Shown here: in pieces, positions 55,950 to 63,943 of the stretch
Layout of the letters: each line of letters begins with the position of its first letter
Numbering within the stretch: the first letter of the stretch is position 1
DNA from: Liquorilactobacillus capillatus DSM 19910
Lineage (GTDB): Bacteria > Bacillota > Bacilli > Lactobacillales > Lactobacillaceae
Direction: 5' to 3'
Assembly: GCF_001434915.1 (NCBI RefSeq)
Contig: NZ_AZEF01000006.1
Span: 49,668-113,667, forward strand
DNA length: 64,000 bases
Notes under the pieces: model-generated
Databases searched by the model: none
The model's input: only the letters and a program-made list of their open reading frames with translations
Told to the model about the DNA's origin: nothing
Program-made: the position numbers and the translations under genes

Positions 55950-56099
55950 ATGCGTGTACACATTACATTAGAATGTACTGAATGTCATGAACGGACATAT
56001 TTATCAAGCAAGAATAAGCGTAATAGTCCAGATCGCTTAGCACTTAAGAAGTTTTGTCCCCGTGATAACAAAGTAACATTACATCGTGAAACCAAGTAG
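55950..56099 (+). CDS. rpmG: 50S ribosomal protein L33
   Basis: A 49-residue ribosomal protein, [21 protein letters not shown] at the start. Cys residues are at the CTEC pair and in FCPRDN; the fourth Cys is replaced by Asp, so zinc binding is probably lost or altered. This three-Cys form is common in lactobacilli from memory. TTGGAGG is upstream of the ATG. A terminator directly follows. Confidence 0.97.
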   Translation: MRVHITLECTECHERTYLSSKNKRNSPDRLALKKFCPRDNKVTLHRETK

Positions 56100-56126
56100 C
56101 AACAGGATTTTTCCTGTTGTTTTTTA
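56100..56126 (+). terminator. Terminator after rpmG
   Basis: CAACAGGA (56100-56107) pairs exactly with TCCTGTTG (56112-56119), then TTTTTTATT. It is 26 bases before the next start, so fau needs readthrough or a separate promoter. Confidence 0.9.
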
Positions 56127-56151
56127 TTATAAACAGAAAGGGTTGGACTAG

Positions 56152-56715
56152 TTGGAGACTAAAAAATTAATTAGGCAGCTGCAGTTAGAAAAACTTTCAA
56201 GTTTAAAGGAAACTTGGGAAAAAGAAAGTAATGAGTTAAGCTTATATAAGGCTCTTTTTGCTACTTCAGCTTGGAAAGAAGCTCGGCAAATTGGGGTAAC
56301 GATTAGTTCAAGCATCGAAATTGATACCAAACCGATTATTCTGCAAGCACAGCTGCAAGGTAAAAAAATTTGTTTTCCGCGTACATTGCCGCGACGTCAG
56401 ATGGCTTTTTTTGAATTAACGGTTAACACCATTATTCGAAAAAATAACTTTGGTATTTATGAACCCCAGCCTGGCTCCTTGCTTGTTCCCAAGGAAAAAA
56501 TCGATCTTTTACTTATTCCTGGGCTGGCGTTTTCTTTGGCAGGTGATCGTGTTAGTTTTGGTGGTGGCTATTACGACCGCTATCTAGCTGATTATACGGG
56601 TAAAAAAGTTGCATTGGCTGATCCTGCACGTTTATACCCAGAAACTACATGGGAAACAGAAGAAACAGACCAACAAATAAGTGAGTTAATAACGGTAAAA
56701 AATAGTAGTAAATAA
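56152..56715 (+). CDS. fau: 5-formyltetrahydrofolate cyclo-ligase
   Basis: A 187-residue enzyme (YqgN in Bacillus) that converts 5-formyl-THF to methenyl-THF with ATP. The substrate motif VSFGGGYYDRYLADY is near residues 141-155 and basic residues near the N terminus (ETKKLIRQLQ) fit the nucleotide site. TTG is the start with AGAAAGGG 9 bases upstream. Linked to rpmG, glpG, yqgQ and glcK as in Bacillus. Confidence 0.94.
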   Translation: METKKLIRQLQLEKLSSLKETWEKESNELSLYKALFATSAWKEARQIGVTISSSIEIDTKPIILQAQLQGKKICFPRTLPRRQMAFFELTVNTIIRKNNFGIYEPQPGSLLVPKEKIDLLLIPGLAFSLAGDRVSFGGGYYDRYLADYTGKKVALADPARLYPETTWETEETDQQISELITVKNSSK

Positions 56716-56969
56716 TTATGACAGTTAATTTGAGTTCAGATTGAACAAGGTTAGTTAGTGAAAAGGGAAAGCTGAATCTGGGTTGGAAAGCCTGCTAGAG
56801 GTAGGATACTTAGTTCCGAAAATTAAAGACTGGTTGTTAAAGATTTAAAAGCAGAACAAGTTCTTTAGTCAAAATTGTTGTAATAAGGCGCACGAAGGCC
56901 TAAATACGCAAGAATCTAGTAGTATTAAGATCATAAAATTGAATAATACTATTTTTAGCAGTTGATCTA
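56716..56969 (+). ncRNA. Candidate structured ncRNA, possibly 6S RNA
   Basis: A 254-base gap without an ORF between fau and glpG. It holds several paired elements: CAGATT (about 56737) and AATCTG (about 56774), CCTGC and GTAGG around a short loop (about 56791-56805), GACT and AGTC (about 56828 and 56867) and GGC...GCC near 56888-56900. It ends with AGTATTA/TAATACT and TTTTT at 56920-56955, a weak terminator. The region CGAAGGCCTAAATACGC loosely resembles, from memory, the 3' strand of the 6S central bubble, and 6S genes neighbour fau in gamma-proteobacteria. The identity is unproven. Confidence 0.35.
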
Positions 56970-57629
56970 ATGAATACAATAAGTCGCAAACCAAATGTCA
57001 CGTATGGTCTAATCGTCATTAATGTAATCGTTTTTTTATTAATGACTTTGAATGGCGGAAGTACTAGCCCACGTGTTTTAATCATGTTTGGAGCTAAGGT
57101 AAACAGCCTTATCCTTGCTGGGCAATGGTGGCGCTTTGTCACACCAATGTTTCTTCATATTGGATTTGAACATATTCTTCTTAATATGATAACGTTATAT
57201 TTTATTGGAACACAAATTGAAATGTTTTTTGGAAGTACTCGTTTTAGCCTTATCTATTTAATTAGTGGCATAGGGGGAAACATTGCCAGCTTTACTTTCA
57301 ACCCCACGGCACTTTCTGCTGGGGCAAGTACAGCTCTTTTTGGTCTCTTTGGTGCTTTTCTAATGTTAGGGGAATCCTTTCGAGAAAACCCTTATATCAA
57401 AGCGATGGCGCGACAATTTCTCTTGCTTGTCATTTTAAATATTCTTTTTAGCTTTTCGGGTAATATTGATCTAGCAGGGCATTTAGGGGGATTAGCGGCA
57501 GGCTTTTTAGCTGCTTACATTGTTGGGGTCCCCAAAATTGGGAAGGTACCGTTTCTAAAAAGGCTCTTTAGTTTAGTAGCGCTCATTTTTATTGGCGGGC
57601 TATTATTGATAATGGGTTTTAAAATATAA
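56970..57629 (+). CDS. glpG: Rhomboid family intramembrane serine protease GlpG
   Basis: A 219-residue protein with six or more helices. The catalytic Ser is in AGASTALFGLFGA near residues 113-125 and the His in GHLGGLAAG near 168-176; the HxxxN block FEHILLNMITLY is near 67-78. It cleaves membrane proteins; its targets are unknown. The ATG at 56970 has no clear ribosome binding site (preceding bases GCAGTTGATCTA). yqgQ follows 33 bases later. Confidence 0.95.
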   Translation: MNTISRKPNVTYGLIVINVIVFLLMTLNGGSTSPRVLIMFGAKVNSLILAGQWWRFVTPMFLHIGFEHILLNMITLYFIGTQIEMFFGSTRFSLIYLISGIGGNIASFTFNPTALSAGASTALFGLFGAFLMLGESFRENPYIKAMARQFLLLVILNILFSFSGNIDLAGHLGGLAAGFLAAYIVGVPKIGKVPFLKRLFSLVALIFIGGLLLIMGFKI

Positions 57630-57662
57630 AGATATCCCTTATAATTAGTTGGAGAGGTTTTG

Positions 57663-57863
57663 ATGAAAACACTTTATGATGTACAACAATTATTAAAAAA
57701 ATTTGGAGTATTTGTTTATGTTGGCAAACGTTTGTGGGATATTGAATTAATGGCGCTTGAAATTGATCATTTACATCAAGCAGGGGTCATCGATAATCGT
57801 CTTTTTATCGCTGCCAAATTAGTTTTGGAACGTGAGCACAGAATTGAAGAAAGAAAAGAATGA
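57663..57863 (+). CDS. yqgQ: YqgQ family protein (DUF910)
   Basis: A 66-residue helical protein starting MKTLYDVQQLLKKFGVFVYVGKRLWDIELMALEIDHL, the YqgQ/DUF910 pattern. It has a helix-turn-helix-like size and may bind nucleic acid; function unknown. GGAGAGG is 6-8 bases from ATG 57663; a TTG at 57660 is less likely. It is 27 bases before glcK, as in Bacillus. Confidence 0.93.
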   Translation: MKTLYDVQQLLKKFGVFVYVGKRLWDIELMALEIDHLHQAGVIDNRLFIAAKLVLEREHRIEERKE

Positions 57864-57890
57864 AGATATAGTTGATGACGGAGGACTATT

Positions 57891-58844
57891 ATGGATAGAA
57901 AAATAATTGGTGTTGACCTTGGTGGAACGACTATTAAGTTTGCAATTTTGACTGAAAATGGGGATGTGCAGCAAAAATGGAGTATTGAAACTAATATTCT
58001 CGATGATGGGGCACACATTGTTCCTGATATTGTCTCTTCTATTAATCATCACCTACACTTATATCAAATGAAGCCAGAACAATTTATCGGTATTGGAATG
58101 GGATCGCCTGGGACAGTTGACCGTGACCGGGGAACTGTCACTGGTGCTTACAATTTGAATTGGAAAGATACGCAAGAAGTTAAGAAAATAATTGAACAAG
58201 ATACTAAAATCAAATTTACAATCGATAATGATGCAAATGTAGCTGCACTGGGAGAACAGTGGAAGGGTGCAGGTGAGAATGACACTGATGTTGCTTTTAT
58301 AACTTTGGGAACCGGTGTTGGTGGCGGAATTGTCTCTAATGGAGCCTTAGTACACGGTGTTGGTGCTGCTGGGGAAGTTGGACATATGAATGTTGAACCT
58401 GATGGATATTTATGTACTTGTGGGAATCGGGGGTGTCTTGAAACGTATGCCTCCGCAACTGGGGTTGTCAGAGTTGCGCGTGATATGGCAGAAGAGTTTT
58501 CGGGTGACTCACAATTAAAAAGTCGGTTAGATGATGGACAAGAAATTACGGCCAAAACAGTGTTTGATTTAGCAAAGCGTAATGACTTATTAGCCAAGAT
58601 GGTTATTGATCGTGTTTGTCATTACCTGGGGATAGCATGTGCTAATATCGGCAACTTATTAAACCCTTCCTTCATCGTGATTGGCGGGGGTGTTTCTGCG
58701 GCAGGAGCATTTTTATTAAATAATATCGAAAAGTATTTCGAAAAATATGCATTTCCATCAGTTCGCAAAACGACCCATTTACGATTGGCACAGTTAGGAA
58801 ATGAAGCGGGGGTAGTAGGAGCTGCATCGTTAACGTTGTCTTGA
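57891..58844 (+). CDS. glcK: ROK family glucokinase
   Basis: A 317-residue ROK kinase that phosphorylates glucose with ATP. The phosphate-binding N terminus is IGVDLGGTTIKFAIL at residues 6-20; GTGVGGGIVSNG is near 138-149; the zinc motif CTCGNRGCLE is near 180-189 with an upstream Glu-His (GEVGHMNV). It is 27 bases after yqgQ. It is expected to feed glucose into glycolysis and homofermentative lactate formation. Confidence 0.96.
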   Translation: MDRKIIGVDLGGTTIKFAILTENGDVQQKWSIETNILDDGAHIVPDIVSSINHHLHLYQMKPEQFIGIGMGSPGTVDRDRGTVTGAYNLNWKDTQEVKKIIEQDTKIKFTIDNDANVAALGEQWKGAGENDTDVAFITLGTGVGGGIVSNGALVHGVGAAGEVGHMNVEPDGYLCTCGNRGCLETYASATGVVRVARDMAEEFSGDSQLKSRLDDGQEITAKTVFDLAKRNDLLAKMVIDRVCHYLGIACANIGNLLNPSFIVIGGGVSAAGAFLLNNIEKYFEKYAFPSVRKTTHLRLAQLGNEAGVVGAASLTLS

Positions 58845-58896
58845 TAGGCAAAGGCTAAAAAAGTAATTGATCTTAAATGAGGAGAAGGAATAGCTA

Positions 58897-59307
58897 ATGA
58901 TGTTACAGAACATATCAATTTGGGGAATTTTAAATATTGTATTAGTAGTACTTATCTTAGGTATTATTGGTAACCAATTATACTTATGGTTTAAGGGAAG
59001 AAGCGTTGCTAAGCTAGTTGAAAATGAAGAGTTTAAAAAAGGAATGCATCGCGGACAGATAATTGATCTGCGTGAAAAAGACAATTTTAACGCTGGCCAT
59101 ATTATGGGTGCAAGGAATATTCCCTTTGGTCAGTTTCGTGTAATGAAGAATTCAATTCGTAAAGATATGCCGGTCTATCTTTATGATCAAGGAAAATCTT
59201 TGAGTACAAGAATTGCAATTAAGCTGCATAAGGAAGGTTACCAAGATATTTATATTTTAAAAGCTGGTTTTGAGCGTTGGGATGGTCGAATCAAAAAAAG
59301 TAAGTAA
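58897..59307 (+). CDS. yqhL: Rhodanese-like protein lacking the active-site cysteine
   Basis: A 136-residue protein with an N-terminal membrane helix (about residues 10-32) and a rhodanese fold (IIDLREKDNFNAGHIMGARNIPF, about 58-80). The active-site loop reads VYLYDQGKSLSTR: the catalytic Cys is replaced by Asp. Sulfurtransferase activity is therefore unlikely; a binding or signalling role is possible. GGAGAAGG precedes the ATG by 8 bases. It follows glcK by 52 bases and is the last gene of the unit. Confidence 0.88.
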   Translation: MMLQNISIWGILNIVLVVLILGIIGNQLYLWFKGRSVAKLVENEEFKKGMHRGQIIDLREKDNFNAGHIMGARNIPFGQFRVMKNSIRKDMPVYLYDQGKSLSTRIAIKLHKEGYQDIYILKAGFERWDGRIKKSK

Positions 59308-59324
59308 TTTGAGTTGAAGAAAAT

Positions 59325-59503
59325 GAGAGTGGGATAAAAGGATGTTTAGTTGGTAAGTACTAACATCGTAAGGCGATTAATTTCAGAATTAGTTTTGTCT
59401 ATTTTCTTTAAGTGCGACCAGCTATTTTTTGACATACGTTTTAGCATTGGATGTTCGAAAATAAAGGACACAAAAAAGAGTTCGAGACTTTTGTCCCGAG
59501 CTC
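59325..59503. repeat. 179-base element with imperfect terminal inverted repeats
   Basis: The left end GAGAGTGGGATAAAAG (59325-59340) pairs with the right end CTTTTGTCCCGAGCTC (59488-59503) at 14 of 16 positions counting G-U. The right end is also the 3' arm of the terminator at 59478-59503. The inside has no ORF with a ribosome binding site. It could be a small non-autonomous repeat or a structured 3' UTR. Confidence 0.5.
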
Positions 59504-59514
59504 ATTTTTATTTT
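59478..59514 (+). terminator. Terminator after the rhodanese-like gene
   Basis: GAGTTCGAGAC (59478-59488) pairs with GTCCCGAGCTC (59493-59503) with one mismatch, then ATTTTTATTTT. Confidence 0.88.
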
Positions 59515-59528
59515 AGATATCGCAAAGA

Positions 59529-59705
59529 TTAATATTGATGAGCTGAATGGCGTTTGCGAATAGCGCGGCGGCGGTGTTCATCAATCATAGCTTCTTTTTC
59601 TTCAACAGGATCAACAACAGTCTTTTTAAAAGCATAAAAACATCCAGCGGCAACACCAACTGTAGCTGCGGCCCCAACAAAAATTCCCTTAACAAAATTT
59701 TTCAT
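59529..59705 (-). CDS. DUF3042 family small membrane protein
   Basis: A 58-residue protein on the minus strand, MKNFVKGIFVGAAATVGVAAG at the start, with one hydrophobic helix (about residues 5-26) and a basic C-terminal tail (DEHRRRAIRKRHSAHQY). This is the DUF3042 pattern common before miaA in lactobacilli (from memory). GAGGAGGA lies 4-9 bases upstream of the ATG. Function unknown. Confidence 0.85.
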   Translation of the reverse strand: MKNFVKGIFVGAAATVGVAAGCFYAFKKTVVDPVEEKEAMIDEHRRRAIRKRHSAHQY

Positions 59706-59830
59706 ATGTTATCCTCCTCACCCTAAGATTACAGTTTTTATTATGAATGATTTAAGAACAAATATCCAGTGTTATGTATTATTGTTAGTACGGGATAGAT
59801 TAAAATATAACTTACATAAAGAAGGTTGAA

Positions 59831-60763
59831 ATGGTGCAAAAAAAATTACTCCTTATCGTTGGTCCAACCGCAGTTGGAAAAACTGATCTTTCAATTAGTT
59901 TAGCCCAGCATTTCAATGGGGCAATTATTTCTGGTGATTCAATGCAGGTTTATCGTAACTTAGATATTGGAACAGCTAAAGTTAGTAGGGAAGAGATGCA
60001 GAATGTTAAACATTATATGCTTAACATCAGAAATGTTGATGAGCGTTTTTCAGTAGCTGATTTTATTCAAGAATGCCGTCAGAGAATTACAGTTATTTCA
60101 AATGCTGGGAAACTGCCGATTATTGTAGGTGGAACAGGTTTTTATCTGCAAGCACTACTTGATAACTTCAAATTAGGGGATCACTCATATGACCGCTCAC
60201 AACTAATTCGGACAAAGTGGCATCAATATGCACAAGTACAAGGCAAAGATGCGCTCTGGAAAAAGTTAGCAGATATTGATCCACAAGCAGCTGCTAAAAT
60301 TCCTGTCAATAATGAACAGCGGGTAGTAAGGGCACTAGAAGTATTTGAAAAAACAGGTCAACTTTTTTCTAGCCAGGATGATCAAGCAGACGCAGAATTT
60401 GATCCGTTGATTATAGGTTTAACGTCAGAACGCCAACTATTATACGAACGTATCAATAAGCGAGTTGAATTGATGCTGAATGCGGGGTTACTCGATGAAG
60501 CACGTTGGCTTTATGAAAAAGGCGGAGAACAGCTTCCTGCTGGAAGGGGGATCGGGTACAAGGAATTTTATGCCTACTTTAACGGAGAAAAGGACTTTGC
60601 GGAAGCAGTATCCGATGTAAAGAGAAACTCACGGCGCTATGCTAAGCGGCAGTTAACGTGGTTTAGAAATAAAATGGATGTAAGATGGTTTGATCTTTTA
60701 AAAAATGAAGAAGATAAGCATAAAATAATGAAAGAAATTTTAAAATGGTTAGATAAGGAGTAG
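59831..60763 (+). CDS. miaA: tRNA dimethylallyltransferase MiaA
   Basis: A 310-residue enzyme that adds a dimethylallyl group to A37 of tRNAs reading UNN codons. The P-loop is VGPTAVGKTDLS near residues 10-21; ISGDSMQVYRNLDIGTAK (about 34-51), GGTGFYLQAL and RNSRRYAKRQLTWFRNK are all MiaA motifs. AGAAGG precedes the ATG. It is 5 bases from the next gene, and the order miaA-ynbB-glnR-glnA is shared with Bacillus (there with hfq added). Confidence 0.97.
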   Translation: MVQKKLLLIVGPTAVGKTDLSISLAQHFNGAIISGDSMQVYRNLDIGTAKVSREEMQNVKHYMLNIRNVDERFSVADFIQECRQRITVISNAGKLPIIVGGTGFYLQALLDNFKLGDHSYDRSQLIRTKWHQYAQVQGKDALWKKLADIDPQAAAKIPVNNEQRVVRALEVFEKTGQLFSSQDDQADAEFDPLIIGLTSERQLLYERINKRVELMLNAGLLDEARWLYEKGGEQLPAGRGIGYKEFYAYFNGEKDFAEAVSDVKRNSRRYAKRQLTWFRNKMDVRWFDLLKNEEDKHKIMKEILKWLDKE

Positions 60764-60768
60764 ATAGG

Positions 60769-62034
60769 ATGTTTTCGTGGAAAGAAACGTTACCAGAGAT
60801 ACTGCAACAGGAGATAACAGAAGTCGAAGAACAAATTGCCCCAATGCTAAAAACGATAGATGAAAGAGTTGCATATAATCAAATGCGGGTCTTAGCGGGG
60901 TTTAGGGAACACCGAGTTGCTGAGGAAGATCTGGCGGGTTCTACAGGATATGGGTATGATGATGTAGGTCGAGACAAATTAGATGCACTTTATGCTGATT
61001 ATTTTCAAACAGAAGATGCGATCGTGCGGCCACAATTAATTTCGGGGACACATGCGATAACAACAAGTCTCTTTGGGGTTTTACGCCCTGGGGATACTTT
61101 ATTTTATTTAACGGGGATGCCTTATGATACAATTCAGCAAGTAGTTGGGATTGTGGGTAATGAGCCTGGAAATATGAAAGAATACCAGATTAATTTTGCT
61201 TATTCGCCACTATTGAAAGATGGCGAAGTTGACTTTGAAGATGCAAAGGAGAAGTTACTGACAGATAAAACAATTAAAGTGGTAGCTATCCAACGTTCGC
61301 GAGGGTATGCACTGCGAAAGAGTTTTACCGTAGCCAAGATTAAAACGATGATCTCTTTTCTTCGTAAGCTCGTACCTAATGTGATTATCTTTATTGATAA
61401 TTGTTATGGAGAGTTTTCAGAGATACAAGAACCCACAGCAGTGGGGGCTGATCTAATGGCAGGCTCGCTGTATAAAAATGCGGGTGCGGGGATTGCTAAG
61501 ACAGGGGCCTATATTGTAGGTAAAAAAAGTTTAATAAGAGAAGTTGGCAATCGCTTTAATGTGCCAGGTTCTGGTAAATATGAAGGGGCAACGATTGGGC
61601 ATATGCGAGATATGTATCATGGTTTCTTTATTGCTCCTAGTGTTACAGGTGCTGCGATCAAAGGCGCGATCTTTACAAGCGCATTATTAGAAAAAATGGG
61701 TTTAACTGTGTCACCTAAGTGGAATGAGGCTAGAACCGACTTGGTTCAGACAGTAAATCTTGGTAATCCACAGGCCATGATTGCCTTTTGTAGTGCAATC
61801 CAACATTATTCACCTGTTAATTCGTTTGTTGATCCTATTCCAAGTGAAATGGGCGGCTATGAAGATCAAGAAATAATGGCTTCAGGTAGTTTTACGGAAG
61901 GATCAACGATTGAACTTTCTTCAGATGGACCGATGCGTCCACCGTATACACTCTATATTCAAGGTGGACTAACATACGCACATGTTAAAATAGCAATTAG
62001 TAATGCCGTTAAAGAAACTTTTTTTAAGAAATGA
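60769..62034 (+). CDS. ynbB: YnbB-like PLP-dependent protein (methionine gamma-lyase/aluminium resistance family)
   Basis: A 421-residue fold-type I PLP enzyme of the family labelled aluminium resistance or methionine gamma-lyase-like. The cofactor Lys is expected in GSLYKNAGAGIAKTG near residues 231-245, with FIDNCYGEF as the upstream Asp-containing strand. The real substrate is unknown. AAGGAG precedes the ATG; 5 bases after miaA. The stop codon is immediately followed by the GlnR box. Confidence 0.88.
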   Translation: MFSWKETLPEILQQEITEVEEQIAPMLKTIDERVAYNQMRVLAGFREHRVAEEDLAGSTGYGYDDVGRDKLDALYADYFQTEDAIVRPQLISGTHAITTSLFGVLRPGDTLFYLTGMPYDTIQQVVGIVGNEPGNMKEYQINFAYSPLLKDGEVDFEDAKEKLLTDKTIKVVAIQRSRGYALRKSFTVAKIKTMISFLRKLVPNVIIFIDNCYGEFSEIQEPTAVGADLMAGSLYKNAGAGIAKTGAYIVGKKSLIREVGNRFNVPGSGKYEGATIGHMRDMYHGFFIAPSVTGAAIKGAIFTSALLEKMGLTVSPKWNEARTDLVQTVNLGNPQAMIAFCSAIQHYSPVNSFVDPIPSEMGGYEDQEIMASGSFTEGSTIELSSDGPMRPPYTLYIQGGLTYAHVKIAISNAVKETFFKK

Positions 62035-62051
62035 TGTAAGAAAAAGTAACA
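62035..62051 (+). promoter_or_regulatory. GlnR operator
   Basis: TGTAA-N7-TAACA matches the GlnR/TnrA consensus TGTNA-N7-TNACA exactly. It lies 7 bases upstream of the -35 of the glnR promoter, so glnRA is probably autoregulated by GlnR. Confidence 0.88.
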
Positions 62052-62058
62052 TTGAATA

Positions 62059-62087
62059 TTGACAATTAATTTATGGCTTGCTATGAT
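62059..62087 (+). promoter_or_regulatory. Promoter of glnR-glnA
   Basis: TTGACA (62059-62064), 17-base spacer, TATGAT (62082-62087), one base from consensus in the -10, 28 bases before glnR. Confidence 0.92.
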
Positions 62088-62114
62088 AGGATCGTAGTTT
62101 GAAGGAGGGTTGTT

Positions 62115-62504
62115 ATGAAAGAAAAGGAACTCAGACGCTCACTAGCTGTTTTGCCTATCGGAACTGTTATGAAGCTTACCAATCTTTCGGCTAGGCAGAT
62201 TAGATATTATGAAGAGCAACAACTGGTTACCCCGCAGAGAAACGAGGGAAACCGGCGAATGTATTCTTTGAACAATGTTGATCGTCTGCTTGAAATTAGG
62301 GATTTTCTTGATGAAGGAATAAATATGGCTGGAATTAAGCATATTTATGATGAAAAAGCAAAAAAAAGAGCTCAAAAAAGGGCACAGTTAGAAAAACCGC
62401 TGACAGATACCGATGTTCGCCGTATCTTGCGGGATGAATTTATGTCTGTTAGCGGCTTAGTGCGAGATGATGAGATTTCTTTTAAACATAACAAAAACTT
62501 CTAA
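62115..62504 (+). CDS. glnR: MerR-family nitrogen regulator GlnR
   Basis: A 129-residue MerR-type repressor with the winged helix near the N terminus (IGTVMKLTNLSARQIRYYEEQQLVTPQRNEGNRRMYSLNNVDRLLEI). It represses glnA and transport genes in nitrogen-rich conditions through feedback-inhibited glutamine synthetase. AAGGAGGG precedes the ATG. A perfect GlnR box lies upstream and glnA follows after 23 bases. Confidence 0.96.
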   Translation: MKEKELRRSLAVLPIGTVMKLTNLSARQIRYYEEQQLVTPQRNEGNRRMYSLNNVDRLLEIRDFLDEGINMAGIKHIYDEKAKKRAQKRAQLEKPLTDTDVRRILRDEFMSVSGLVRDDEISFKHNKNF

Positions 62505-62527
62505 TTCCAGATGAGGAGTGATTCATA

Positions 62528-63871
62528 ATGGTAAAGCCTAGTTATACAAAAGATGACATTCGGAAAATCGCAAAGGATGAGAATGTTAAATTCTTACGCC
62601 TGATGTTTACGGATCTGTACGGTGTTATTAAAAACGTTGAGGTACCAGTTAGTCAGTTAGACAAGCTTTTGGATAATAAATTGATGTTTGATGGTTCCTC
62701 GATTGATGGGTTCGTCCGTATCGAAGAAAGTGATATGTGGTTATATCCGGATCTTTCAACTTGGATGATTTTCCCATGGGGAAGCGAACATGGAAAGGTT
62801 GCGCGTGTTATTTGTGAAGTTTACAATGCAGACCGGACTCCTTTTGTCGGTGATCCACGTAATAATTTAATTCGTGTTCTTTCAGAAATGAAGAAATTAG
62901 GCTTTACTGAATTTAATATTGGGCCTGAACCAGAGTTCTTCTTGTTCAAGCTTGATCCTCAGACTGGAAAACCAACAACTAATTTGAATGATAAGGGTAG
63001 CTACTTTGATTTAGCCCCTATTGATCTTGGTGAAAACTGCCGTCGTGATATTGTACTTGAACTTGAAAGCATGGGCTTTGACGTTGAAGCATCTCATCAT
63101 GAAGTGGCGCCAGGACAACATGAAATTGATTTTAAATATGCAGATGCATTACATGCCTGTGATAATATCCAAACATTTAAACTAGTTGTTAAAACTGTTG
63201 CACGTAAACATGGCCTGCATGCAACTTTCATGCCAAAGCCATTGGATAGAATCAACGGTTCAGGGATGCATATTAATATGTCTCTCTTCAATGAAGCTGG
63301 TAATGCTTTCTTTGATGAAAAAGACGAAATGCAACTTTCACAAAAGGCACGTTACTTCCTCGGTGGACTCTTGAAACATGCAAGAAGCTTTACAGCTGTT
63401 ACAAATCCAACCGTTAATTCATATAAACGATTAGTTCCTGGTTATGAAGCACCTGTCTATATTGCTTGGTCAGGTCATAATCGTTCACCACTTATTCGTG
63501 TACCGATCGCACGCGGATTATCAACTCGATTAGAATTACGTAGTGTCGATCCATCGGCTAACCCATACTTAGCTATTGCAGCAATTCTTGAAGCTGGACT
63601 TGATGGATTGCGCAATAAGATCGAGCCGCCTAAACCGGTTGACCGTAATATTTATATTATGGATAAAGAAGAACGTGAAGCTAATGGAATTACCGATTTA
63701 CCATCAACCTTGCACAATGCATTGAAGGCATTTGAACAAGACGAAGTTGTTGCTAAATCGTTAGGGCCGCATCTTTGCCAAAGTTTTGTTGAAGGCAAGC
63801 GCCTTGAATGGGAAGCATATCGTCAGGAAGTTTCTCAATGGGAAAGAGATCAATACTTAGAACTCTATTAA
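62528..63871 (+). CDS. glnA: Glutamine synthetase type I
   Basis: A 447-residue enzyme that makes glutamine from glutamate and ammonia with ATP. The GS motifs DGSSIDGF (about 56-63), [11 protein letters not shown] (about 132-142), the latch loop block [10 protein letters not shown] and [10 protein letters not shown] are present. No adenylylation-site sequence extension is seen, as in Gram-positives, where the Gln-bound enzyme also signals to GlnR. AGGAG precedes the ATG. A strong terminator follows. Confidence 0.98.
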   Translation: MVKPSYTKDDIRKIAKDENVKFLRLMFTDLYGVIKNVEVPVSQLDKLLDNKLMFDGSSIDGFVRIEESDMWLYPDLSTWMIFPWGSEHGKVARVICEVYNADRTPFVGDPRNNLIRVLSEMKKLGFTEFNIGPEPEFFLFKLDPQTGKPTTNLNDKGSYFDLAPIDLGENCRRDIVLELESMGFDVEASHHEVAPGQHEIDFKYADALHACDNIQTFKLVVKTVARKHGLHATFMPKPLDRINGSGMHINMSLFNEAGNAFFDEKDEMQLSQKARYFLGGLLKHARSFTAVTNPTVNSYKRLVPGYEAPVYIAWSGHNRSPLIRVPIARGLSTRLELRSVDPSANPYLAIAAILEAGLDGLRNKIEPPKPVDRNIYIMDKEEREANGITDLPSTLHNALKAFEQDEVVAKSLGPHLCQSFVEGKRLEWEAYRQEVSQWERDQYLELY

Positions 63872-63900
63872 TTAAAAGTTAAGTTTCCAAAATGAATAAA

Positions 63901-63943
63901 AAAATAGAACCAGGTCATATTTATTGACCTGGTTCTATTTTTT
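63901..63943. terminator. Bidirectional terminator after glnA
   Basis: AAAATAGAACCAGGTCA (63901-63917) pairs exactly with TGACCTGGTTCTATTTT (63924-63940), then TT. The A and T ends make it active from both strands. Confidence 0.93.

Noticed and set aside
58148..58597. 149-codon ORF on the minus strand inside glcK
   Set aside because: Entirely antisense to a clear glucokinase gene, low-complexity product with no motif, no ribosome binding site; a shadow of glcK codon use.
59350..59532. 60-codon plus-strand ORF after the rhodanese-like gene
   Set aside because: Lies in the repeat/terminator region, begins without a ribosome binding site and runs through the terminator hairpin.
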